From Ruminococcus sp. (GTDB taxonomy: Bacteria > Bacillota > Clostridia > Oscillospirales > Ruminococcaceae), in assembly GCF_017549005.1 (NCBI RefSeq), contig NZ_JAFYYT010000037.1, positions 114,190 through 178,189 on the forward strand: DNA of 64,000 nt, read 5' to 3'. The first letter of the stretch is position 1. Each line of letters opens with the position of its first letter. Of this stretch, positions 1 to 6,521 are shown piece by piece. The notes beneath the pieces were generated by a model. The model did not search any database. It was not told the origin of the DNA and was given only the letters and a program-made list of their open reading frames with translations. Position numbers and translations under genes: made by a program.

Positions 1-329
1 TCTCCGTTTTTTCTCGGGATAATATGTATATGAAAGTGAGGAACGGACTGCCCTGCGCTCTCATCGCTTGCATTCAGCAGATTTACGCCGCTGTACCCGC
101 ATTTTTCAACAAGGTGGAGCGCGACCTTTTTCACAGTTTTCATAAGATATGAAAGTTCCTCTTCACCGCAGTCGAGGATATTTTTTGCGTGTTTTTTCGG
201 TATCACAAGGATATGTCCGTCAACGTCCCCGGCTGTATCCATAAAAGCTAAGGTATGCTCGTCATCAAAAACCTTCATGGAAGGCAGGGAACCGCCTGCG
301 ATACTGCAAAAAATACAGTTATTCATCAT
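1..329 (-). CDS. HIT family nucleotide-binding hydrolase, C-terminally truncated by window edge
   Basis: The reverse strand translates to a protein opening MMNNCIFCSIAGG and reaching the histidine triad HFHIHII near the window edge, so the last few residues are missing. HIT proteins hydrolyse or transfer nucleoside phosphates such as adenosine phosphoramidates in the cytoplasm. The N-terminal CIFC motif is typical of the bacterial Hint/HinT branch. Two adjacent ATGs (329 and 326) follow AAGGAG; the second has the better spacing, so the start is uncertain by one codon. It lies downstream of the M23 peptidase gene on the same strand, separated by a terminator hairpin, so it is probably a separate unit. 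Confidence 0.88.
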   Translation of the reverse strand, partial: MMNNCIFCSIAGGSLPSMKVFDDEHTLAFMDTAGDVDGHILVIPKKHAKNILDCGEEELSYLMKTVKKVALHLVEKCGYSGVNLLNASDESAGQSVPHFHIHIIPRKNG

Positions 330-360
330 TATTTCTCCTTTATATCCGTAAAATCAAAGA

Positions 361-392
361 AAAGCCATAGTACCCGGAAATACTATGGCTTT
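361..392 (-). terminator. Intrinsic terminator of the M23 peptidase gene
   Basis: Perfect 12-bp stem (AAAGCCATAGTA and its complement) around an 8-nt loop, with T-rich tracts on both flanks, 22 bp past the stop of the dockerin peptidase gene. It could act in both directions but only minus-strand genes flank it. Confidence 0.8.
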
Positions 393-413
393 TTTATCCG
401 TAAAGCTGTAATG

Positions 414-1751
414 TCAGTTTGAAGCGCTGATTATCGCTTTTTTCATCTCAACGAGGTCAAAAACATCGGAATTTCCGTCCTTATTGAGATCGGAAGCCTC
501 AAACTGAGCCTTTGTGAAGTCCCCTGACTTTTTAAGCAGATGATCCTGCAAAATAACGAGATCGGCCGTATCGAGCTTTTTGTCGCCGTTAAGATCTCCT
601 GCAACGGTCTCGGTATTTGCCGTATTTCCGCTGCCCTTGCCGATTATGAAATCACTCTTCACAAGCTCGAACTTGCCGCCGTTCTTATCCTCGGCAATGA
701 TCTTGTAGGTGTAATCGCCGTCATTAAGGGCGTTGAACACGATATTCCTGTCAAAATACGAGGAAAGGTCGTATTTTACCGCATTCGGAGCAGCTTCCGC
801 ATACTGGCTCGTAGCTTCTCCGTTCCGGAAATAAACTCCGCCGTAAACTTTCGTAATGCTGAAGTTGGAAGTAATGACTCCCTTTATGGAGAATACCTTT
901 CCTTTGGCGATTGTACCTGTAGGAGAGGTAGCTCCCGTTATTTTCATATCGGACTTCATATCCTCTTTCTTCTGCATATAAGCCATTGAAGAAAAGCCGC
1001 TCTTGCCGTTGTACTCAACGTGAGCCCACTCGCCGTTTCCCTTTGTTACGGTAAATTCAGCTCCTGCAGGTATCTCTCCCACAACTGCCGAGCTGGTACT
1101 GTGACCTGCCCTGATATTGAGAACTGTCACAACTCCCTTTGTAGTGTAAAGTCCTGCACAGTCGGCAGTACAGCTGCAATCGTTCTCCACAGCTGTCGGA
1201 GGAGCCACAGTCGTTCCGCCGCCCACATTGTCTGAATATGTGAAATAAGACAGCGGATCGTAGTATGTTTTCGCAGGCCAGCCTGACGATAAACTTGTGC
1301 ATATTCCGAAGTGCAGATGATTTCCCGAGGAATTGCCGGTACTTCCGACCTTAGCAATGATATCGCCCTGTTTTACAGCCGCACCGCCGCTTACGAGAAG
1401 CTGCGAAGCATGGGCGTAGAAGGTATAAACTCCCAGATCAGCATGATAGATTATGACCGTGTAGCCGTAACCGTCCTTCCATTCCGCGGAAGTGACCTGA
1501 CCGCCGTATGCTGCAAAAATACTGGTTCCGCCGTTTGCTTCGATGTCGATACCGTTGTGATATCCAGAAGCATCGCTGATATTGCGGTTAGCGTCAAAAT
1601 AAGTGGTTATGTTTTTGTACTGCGGCTCAGTAGGCCATACAGCATATACGGCTGCATAAACTTTATTGGCCGAAGGAAGCCTTATCTGTGCTGTGAATAT
1701 CAATGCTATGGCAACAAGGACAGCCGAAGCTCTCCTGATAGTATTTTTCAT
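414..1751 (-). CDS. Secreted M23 (LytM-type) peptidase with SH3 and dockerin domains
   Basis: A 445-residue secreted protein. A signal peptide covers about residues 1-33. The M23 zinc metallopeptidase domain (about 40-170) keeps its ligands: His65 and Asp69 in YHNGID, His114 in FYAHAS, and His145/His147 in NHLHFG. Such enzymes cut peptide cross-links of peptidoglycan. A bacterial SH3 domain (about 205-260) probably binds the wall, followed by an Ig-like domain (about 270-370). The C-terminus is a type I dockerin with two Ca-binding repeats (GDLNGDKKLD and SDLNKDGNSD, about 387-441). The dockerin predicts attachment to a cohesin, so a wall hydrolase appears to be recruited to the cellulosome or cell-surface scaffold. 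AAGGAG precedes the ATG. Monocistronic. Confidence 0.9.
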   Translation of the reverse strand: MKNTIRRASAVLVAIALIFTAQIRLPSANKVYAAVYAVWPTEPQYKNITTYFDANRNISDASGYHNGIDIEANGGTSIFAAYGGQVTSAEWKDGYGYTVIIYHADLGVYTFYAHASQLLVSGGAAVKQGDIIAKVGSTGNSSGNHLHFGICTSLSSGWPAKTYYDPLSYFTYSDNVGGGTTVAPPTAVENDCSCTADCAGLYTTKGVVTVLNIRAGHSTSSAVVGEIPAGAEFTVTKGNGEWAHVEYNGKSGFSSMAYMQKKEDMKSDMKITGATSPTGTIAKGKVFSIKGVITSNFSITKVYGGVYFRNGEATSQYAEAAPNAVKYDLSSYFDRNIVFNALNDGDYTYKIIAEDKNGGKFELVKSDFIIGKGSGNTANTETVAGDLNGDKKLDTADLVILQDHLLKKSGDFTKAQFEASDLNKDGNSDVFDLVEMKKAIISASN

Positions 1752-1944
1752 ATGTAAAACTCCTTTTTAAGAGGCAGATTCAATTGTCCGAAATACATAT
1801 TACCATATTTTCACAAAAAAGTCAATCCGCGCTCACATGACGCTCCCCTTTCGGAGCTGTGTAAACGTAAAAACTCTTGACTTTTGTATCAAAATGAGCT
1901 AAAATTAATTCGTAATTATATGCTAACCGGAAGGAGTTTTATAT

Positions 1945-2196
1945 ATGTTCAAAACTACTATAAAGATCGATGGCATGATGTGCAATATGTGCGAGGCTCA
2001 CGTAAATGATGCCGTTCGTGCAGCTGTTTCCGCTTCAAAGGTGAATTCTTCCCACAAAAAGGGCATAACAGAGGTCATTACCGACAAAGAACCGGATGAG
2101 ACAGTCCTCAGGGAGGCTGTTGAAAAAGACGGATATAAGGTCCTCGGAATAACCACTGAGCCCTATGAGAAAAAAGGACTTTTCGGCAGAAAATAA
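1945..2196 (+). CDS. Heavy-metal-associated (HMA) domain protein, CopZ-like
   Basis: An 83-residue single HMA domain with the metal-binding motif GMMCNMC (Cys13, Cys16) after the first beta strand, as in copper chaperones of the CopZ/Atx1 type. These shuttle Cu(I) to P-type ATPases or repressors in the cytoplasm. The usual GMxCxxC is present, but the C-terminus carries a short basic tail ending KKGLFGRK. No copper ATPase or CsoR is adjacent, so the partner is unknown. GGAAGGAG lies upstream of the ATG. The short intergenic stretch that follows (2197-2395) shows only a weak GC-rich stem and no clear terminator. Confidence 0.85.
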   Translation: MFKTTIKIDGMMCNMCEAHVNDAVRAAVSASKVNSSHKKGITEVITDKEPDETVLREAVEKDGYKVLGITTEPYEKKGLFGRK

Positions 2197-2395
2197 CTTC
2201 ATACAGCTGCGGCTGAAGCTTTGCCCGTCAGAAAAAGGGCAGCAGCATCTCCTTTTTGAAATTGCTTTTTCACTATAGGGTCAAAATCGGCTCAAATTAA
2301 ACGGAAAACCGTTTAATAAGAAAAAATAATTTTCAACTTTGTAGGAATGCACAAATCAAACTGATAAAAATTGTTGGCATTTAACAGGAGCAGTC

Positions 2396-3292
2396 ATGGA
2401 TACACTAAAAACCGAAGAATTTATAAAAGCTAATGCAAGACCGCTTGAAAAAGCGCTTTTCAACTATTATTTCGGAAACGGAACTCGTCAGCAGGTAGTT
2501 CATAGAGTCATGGAATTTCAGAACGACGACTGCGGCTTCGGAAACGCTATCGAGCCCGACTGCTGGAACCCGAACTCCACACCCATCGCCACGAACGACG
2601 CTGTATTCACTCTTTTCAGAGTGGGAGCTCTCGATGAGAAAAGCAGAATGACCGACAGGATAGTTCATTATCTCAGCTCGCACGACTCCTTTGACGAGGA
2701 AAAGAAGCGCTGGCTTTTTGCGATAGACAGCAATAAGGACTTCCCTCATGCAGTATGGTGGGAGAAGCAGGGGGACGGCATAAGAGCTTTCAATCCTTCT
2801 GTATCACTTGCTGCGTTTATGTGCTGTTTCTGCGAGGAAAAGCAGTTTTACGTTCAGATCTGCCTTGACGCATTTAATGAAATTGCCGAGCAGAATGAAA
2901 TGATAGCAGACGACCTCAAGTGCTATCTCCTTGCATATGAGCTTATGGAAAGGCATAATATTTCTCTTATCGGCAGCAATTTCAATGCCAAGGCTCTGCT
3001 GTGCGAAAAGCTGGAACAGGTGATATGCAGCGATACTTCAAAATATGCGTCGGAATACGTCCCTAAGCCCTCCGACTTCTTCTGCGGTATGTTCGGACAG
3101 TTCATAACCGATAAGATACGTCCGCTGATAAAGGCGGAACGGGAGATACTGGCTGAGGTACAGCAGGAGGACGGCGGCTTCGATATCCCGTGGCAGTGGC
3201 ACACGGACTATAAGGAGTTCGCACAGGCAAGAGAAATGTGGAGACCGAGAGTAACACTTGATAAGCTGCTTTTTTACAGATATAATGCCTGA
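2396..3292 (+). CDS. Hypothetical protein with prenyltransferase/squalene-cyclase-like alpha/alpha repeats
   Basis: A 298-residue soluble protein with no signal peptide. Two motifs resemble the QW-like repeats of alpha/alpha-toroid proteins (terpene cyclases, prenyltransferases): QNDDCGFGNAIEPD near residue 41 and QQEDGGFDIPW near 260. The acidic DxDD-type catalytic motif of cyclases is not evident, so enzymatic activity is not claimed. It may be a non-catalytic toroid or glycan- or lipid-handling protein. An AGGAG site sits just before the ATG. It is followed by a patatin-like gene on the same strand after about 100 bp that contain an inverted repeat, so co-transcription is possible but unproven. 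Confidence 0.6.
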   Translation: MDTLKTEEFIKANARPLEKALFNYYFGNGTRQQVVHRVMEFQNDDCGFGNAIEPDCWNPNSTPIATNDAVFTLFRVGALDEKSRMTDRIVHYLSSHDSFDEEKKRWLFAIDSNKDFPHAVWWEKQGDGIRAFNPSVSLAAFMCCFCEEKQFYVQICLDAFNEIAEQNEMIADDLKCYLLAYELMERHNISLIGSNFNAKALLCEKLEQVICSDTSKYASEYVPKPSDFFCGMFGQFITDKIRPLIKAEREILAEVQQEDGGFDIPWQWHTDYKEFAQAREMWRPRVTLDKLLFYRYNA

Positions 3293-3380
3293 GAGTTGTT
3301 AGTTATCAGTGCATTGTCCGGACATTTTCCACTGCTTACTATTTACTGATCACTAATAACTAACTACCGGCAACTCACAA
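3293..3380. repeat. Imperfect inverted repeat between two genes
   Basis: GTTGTTAGTTATCAGTG on the left is matched by the complement of CACTAATAACTAAC on the right, leaving a loop of about 45 bp. It resembles the small palindromic intergenic elements of many Clostridia. A similar but different-sequence palindrome lies upstream of guaA. Confidence 0.5.
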
Positions 3381-3390
3381 GGAGAAAAAA

Positions 3391-4242
3391 ATGAAATACG
3401 GACTTGTTCTTGAGGGAGGCGCTATGCGCGGTCTTTTTACCGCAGGCGTCATCGACGTCCTCATGGAAAATAATATCAGATTCGACGCGGCTGTGGGAGT
3501 TTCAGCAGGCGCTTGCTTCGGCTGCAACTACAAATCCGGTCAGATCCGCAGAGCCATCCGCTATAATACAAGATTCTGCAGGGACAAACGCTATTGCAGC
3601 ACCCTTTCCCTCATAAAAACGGGAGATATGTTCGGAGCGGAGTTCTGCTATCACACTATCCCAGAAAAGCTCGATATATTTGACAAAAAAGCCTTTGATT
3701 CTTCGCCTATGGACTTCTGGGTGGTCTGTACCGACGTTCATACGGGCAAGGCTGTCTATCACAGGTGCGGTCCGATAAACTCGGAGGAAATGGAGTGGAT
3801 CAGGGCTTCCGCTTCAATGCCTATCGCTGCGAGGATAGTCGATGTAGGCGGATACAAAATGCTGGACGGCGGCATTTCCGACTCGATACCTTTGAAGTTC
3901 ATGGAGAGCAGAGGCTGCGGCAAAAACGTGGTTGTCCTCACTCAGCCACGCGACTACGTTAAAAAGCCTTCGGGCGCAATGAGGCTCATGAAGCTCAAGT
4001 ACCGCAGATACCCCGAGCTTCTGAAAGCCGTTGCCAACAGGCATAAGATGTACAACAGCGAGCTGAAATATATACGCGGCGCCGAGGAAAACGGCTCCGC
4101 TTTCGTTATGGCTCCCCCTGAGAAGCTGCCCGTGGGTCATATCGAACACGACCCCGATGTTATGCGCGAGGTCTACCGCATAGGCAGACGTATTGCCAAT
4201 GAGAACCTCGAAGCGCTCAATAGATTTCTTGCAGATGAATAA
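3391..4242 (+). CDS. Patatin-like phospholipase (YjjU/RssA type)
   Basis: 283 residues. The oxyanion motif GGAMRG (9-14), nucleophile elbow GVSAG (Ser38) and catalytic aspartate in LDGG (Asp159) form the Ser-Asp dyad of patatin hydrolases, which release fatty acids from phospholipids or acylglycerols. Length and motif order match the bacterial single-domain cytoplasmic branch. No signal peptide or membrane segment is seen. An AAGGAG site precedes the ATG. A strong terminator follows at once, so it is the last gene of its transcript. Confidence 0.9.
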   Translation: MKYGLVLEGGAMRGLFTAGVIDVLMENNIRFDAAVGVSAGACFGCNYKSGQIRRAIRYNTRFCRDKRYCSTLSLIKTGDMFGAEFCYHTIPEKLDIFDKKAFDSSPMDFWVVCTDVHTGKAVYHRCGPINSEEMEWIRASASMPIAARIVDVGGYKMLDGGISDSIPLKFMESRGCGKNVVVLTQPRDYVKKPSGAMRLMKLKYRRYPELLKAVANRHKMYNSELKYIRGAEENGSAFVMAPPEKLPVGHIEHDPDVMREVYRIGRRIANENLEALNRFLADE

Positions 4243-4248
4243 GATCAA

Positions 4249-4276
4249 GACCTGTTCGGCTGAACAGGTCTTTTTT
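4249..4276 (+). terminator. Intrinsic terminator after the patatin gene
   Basis: Stem GACCTGTTC/GAACAGGTC with a 4-nt loop followed by six T. It sits between convergent genes. Confidence 0.88.
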
Positions 4277-4277
4277 G

Positions 4278-5027
4278 CTAATATTTTATTGCTGCGATGT
4301 CGGGAGGAGTGCCGTTTACCATGGCGGAAACAGTATCCGAAAGTCTTTGGCTCAGCTGTTCGCTTTCCTCCTCGTCCCCTGCAAGCTCTAAATATACGGA
4401 GGTTCCGTTTATTGCAAATTCGGAAAAGAATACTATCCGTTTTATGCCTTTGCTGTTTGGTTTTGATATGGAATAGCCCGTTTTTACTGTTGTTCCGTTT
4501 ATATCTGCCGTGCTCTCCTCGCCTGTTATGATACAGTCAGTGAGAGGAAGTCCCATTTTGGCAAGATGTATATGGACATCATCGGCTGTCAGCTCTGTGC
4601 GGAGCATTTCCCCTGTTTCTGATTTGAATACGGCATAAGGGAGACCGTTTTCTTCCGGAACTGCTAATGACGGCAGAAGATCGTGGAGTTCCTCCACGGT
4701 AAGACGCCTGTCTGTGACCTCGTAATCGTATGCGTAACAGGCTTCACCTTTGACATCTGATCTGCCGTATATGAGCTTTTCGCCGCTTTCGAGTAATACG
4801 GTGTAGTTTTTTGATACGAACCAGTTATTGCGTATACCTAAAAAAGCCGCGAATGATATTACAACTGCAAGGCAGGCTGCAAGCGGAAGAAGCCTTTTCA
4901 CAGCGGCTGTAACAGGTGCTTTTCTATTTTTGCGGCTGTACTCCATGATATCGGAGAGCATTCGGCGGTTTGCGGCTTCATCGGGAAGTATCCTGTCCCA
5001 TGATGCAACGATGACGTCATTTTTCAT
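4278..5027 (-). CDS. Membrane-anchored probable anti-sigma factor
   Basis: A GTG at 5039 is possible, but the ATG at 5027 is preceded at good spacing by AGGTGAG, giving 249 residues. A short cytoplasmic N-terminus (about 60 residues) is followed by one membrane segment (LLPLAACLAVVISFAAFLGI) and an extracytoplasmic domain of about 170 residues ending in a DUF4367-like region. Its start overlaps the end of the ECF sigma gene by 11 bp, so translation is probably coupled. Sequence plus position suggest it holds the sigma factor at the membrane and responds to an external signal. No ZAS zinc motif (HxxxCxxC) is visible, so assignment rests on context. Confidence 0.7.
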   Translation of the reverse strand: MKNDVIVASWDRILPDEAANRRMLSDIMEYSRKNRKAPVTAAVKRLLPLAACLAVVISFAAFLGIRNNWFVSKNYTVLLESGEKLIYGRSDVKGEACYAYDYEVTDRRLTVEELHDLLPSLAVPEENGLPYAVFKSETGEMLRTELTADDVHIHLAKMGLPLTDCIITGEESTADINGTTVKTGYSISKPNSKGIKRIVFFSEFAINGTSVYLELAGDEEESEQLSQRLSDTVSAMVNGTPPDIAAIKY

Positions 5028-5514
5028 TGAAATACTCACCTAACCTTTCCTTGAGAAGTCCGCGGGCTTCGTGAAGATGATTACGCACAGTCGATCCCGG
5101 CTTTTTGAGGATTTCGGCGATCTCGGCACTGTTATAGCCCTCGTAGTAATACAGGTATATCACCGTCTTGTACTTGTCGGGGAGCTCCATAACAGCTTCG
5201 AGAACTTCGTCCGTTTCAATGCTGTCCCCTGTCCGGAGCTCTGTGTGTTCGTCGATATCCTCACATTTCCGCCGCCAGTGTTTCAGCTCGTCCTTGCAGA
5301 TGTTGGCAGCCGTCCTTATGAGCCAGGCTTTTTCATGCTCAGCGCTTTTGAACCAAGGCCCTTTGTTTATGAGCCTGTAAAAGGTCTCCTGTACTGCGTC
5401 TTCCGTGTCCGCGGGATTTTTCATATAGGCATAGCAGACGCGGTATACGGTCTTGCTGTGCCGTTCGTATAATTCTTCTATTTCCTTGTCCGTACGCAAC
5501 AAAGATCTGAACAT
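5017..5514 (-). CDS. ECF-type RNA polymerase sigma-70 factor
   Basis: 165 residues from the ATG at 5514, chosen over the GTG at 5532 because the purine-rich AAAGGGGGCGGG lies at ribosome-binding distance before it. Region 2 (about 10-80) contains VYRVCYAYMKNPADTEDAVQ, typical of sigma2 and the core-binding helix. Region 4 (about 105-160) contains LPDKYKTVIYLYYYEGYNSAEIA, the sigma4 helix-turn-helix that reads the -35 element. There is no region 1 or 3, as expected of ECF factors. It directs polymerase to a small regulon and is probably controlled by the overlapping downstream membrane protein. Its target promoters are not identifiable here. Confidence 0.92.
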   Translation of the reverse strand: MFRSLLRTDKEIEELYERHSKTVYRVCYAYMKNPADTEDAVQETFYRLINKGPWFKSAEHEKAWLIRTAANICKDELKHWRRKCEDIDEHTELRTGDSIETDEVLEAVMELPDKYKTVIYLYYYEGYNSAEIAEILKKPGSTVRNHLHEARGLLKERLGEYFNEK

Positions 5515-5573
5515 CGTCCCGCCCCCTTTCACTCATAATACGATCGAGACCGCCGAAGTGTCGGATAAATTTA

Positions 5574-5601
5574 AAAAGCGGCGAAATGTTCGCCGCTTTT
5601 A
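5574..5601 (-). terminator. Intrinsic terminator between bioY and the sigma factor gene
   Basis: Stem of AAAGCGGCGA with its complement around a short loop, T-rich on both sides. On the minus strand it separates bioY from the sigma operon. Confidence 0.75.
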
Positions 5602-5604
5602 ACT

Positions 5605-5775
5605 GTCAAAAAAACTGTCTTATTTAAGGAGACGCCCTCACTTGCGGAGCGCCTGTTGAATGCGGCGCTTTGCCCCACTCCCCACAATGGCTTTCACCCT
5701 TGACCTGACCAAAGGGTTGTAGCCCATTTGGAATCCCTTACATGGGTAAAGCGGCTTTTGGGACAAGCTAAGCTA
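5605..5775. repeat. GC-rich structured intergenic element, probable interspersed repeat
   Basis: No coding potential. On the minus strand it contains phrases such as CCCTTTGGTCAGGTCAAGGG and GTGGGGAGTGGGGC that resemble abundant intergenic repeats of Ruminococcaceae. Assignment as a repeat is from general familiarity; only one copy is in the window. Confidence 0.4.
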
Positions 5776-5778
5776 TTT

Positions 5779-6342
5779 TTACAGCTTTACGTGCTTTCTT
5801 ATACGGTAGGATATCACAAAGGCAAGCACCATTTTCAGAAGATCAAAGGGTACGAACGGAAATACGCATATCTCCGCAGCTTTTTTGAAGCTCATGACGC
5901 TTTCGCCGTTTGAATAGCCGTATACGAACCATAATGTTCCGAATGCATAGCAAACAAGAAGCCCCACTATAAGCAGCGCGATGCGCGCTAACAGCTTTTC
6001 ACCGAAAAGCTTCGTTCCTGCCCAGTATATGAGCGCCATGAATATGAAGCCGAGTATATATCCGCCCGTGGGTCCGAGAAGAACTCCTGCGCCCCCCTTG
6101 AAGCCGTTGAATACGGGAAGTCCGATAGCTCCGAGAAGTATGTATGCAAGACATGAGAAAAGTCCGTTTTTGCCGCCAAGAGTCAGCAGCGCACAGAATA
6201 TCGCAAAGGTCTGCATGGTAAAGGATATGGCTCCGAAAGGAACGGATATCCATGCACATACCGCCGTTATTGCCGTAAAAAGTGCCGTAAGTACTATTTC
6301 CTTGGTGGAAAAACTCCTTTTTGCCGTGTTCTGTTCTGTCAT
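5779..6342 (-). CDS. bioY: Biotin transporter substrate-binding subunit BioY
   Basis: 187 residues from the ATG at 6342 (AGGAG with 9-nt spacing; the ATG at 6351 abuts the ribosome site). Five or six hydrophobic helices and the conserved BioY loop (LTLGGKNGLFSCLAYILLGA, then GLPVFNGFKGGAGVLLGPTGGY) identify the S-component of an energy-coupling-factor biotin transporter. EcfA/EcfT partners are not in the window, so it works alone or with a shared ECF module. A BirA-like palindrome overlaps its promoter, which fits biotin-dependent repression. Confidence 0.93.
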   Translation of the reverse strand: MTEQNTAKRSFSTKEIVLTALFTAITAVCAWISVPFGAISFTMQTFAIFCALLTLGGKNGLFSCLAYILLGAIGLPVFNGFKGGAGVLLGPTGGYILGFIFMALIYWAGTKLFGEKLLARIALLIVGLLVCYAFGTLWFVYGYSNGESVMSFKKAAEICVFPFVPFDLLKMVLAFVISYRIRKHVKL

Positions 6343-6372
6343 CTGTAACATCTCCTATGTTTTTGTATCTGT

Positions 6373-6427
6373 ATTATAGCACATTCAATTCCGTTTGTCA
6401 ACTAGTTTCTTGAAATTTGGTTGACAT
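6373..6427 (-). promoter_or_regulatory. bioY promoter with BirA-like operator
   Basis: On the minus strand TTGACA (6401-6396) and TATAAT (6378-6373) are 17 bp apart. Overlapping the -35 is the palindrome TTGTCAACT-N15-GGTTGACAT (6395-6427), close to the Firmicute BirA-site pattern TTGTTAACC-N15-GGTTAACAA. Biotinylated BirA bound here would block polymerase. Confidence 0.65.
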
Positions 6428-6521
6428 TTTTGCACACACGTTTTTTACCCTCATATCTTGCTATTTTAATTATATTATGTTATAATAAAATAAGTATTTT
6501 ACGCGAGGTGTTTTTAACATA

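Noticed and set aside
4278-5039. GTG starts at 5039 and 5532 for the anti-sigma and sigma genes
   Set aside because: Downstream ATGs at 5027 and 5514 have better placed ribosome sites.
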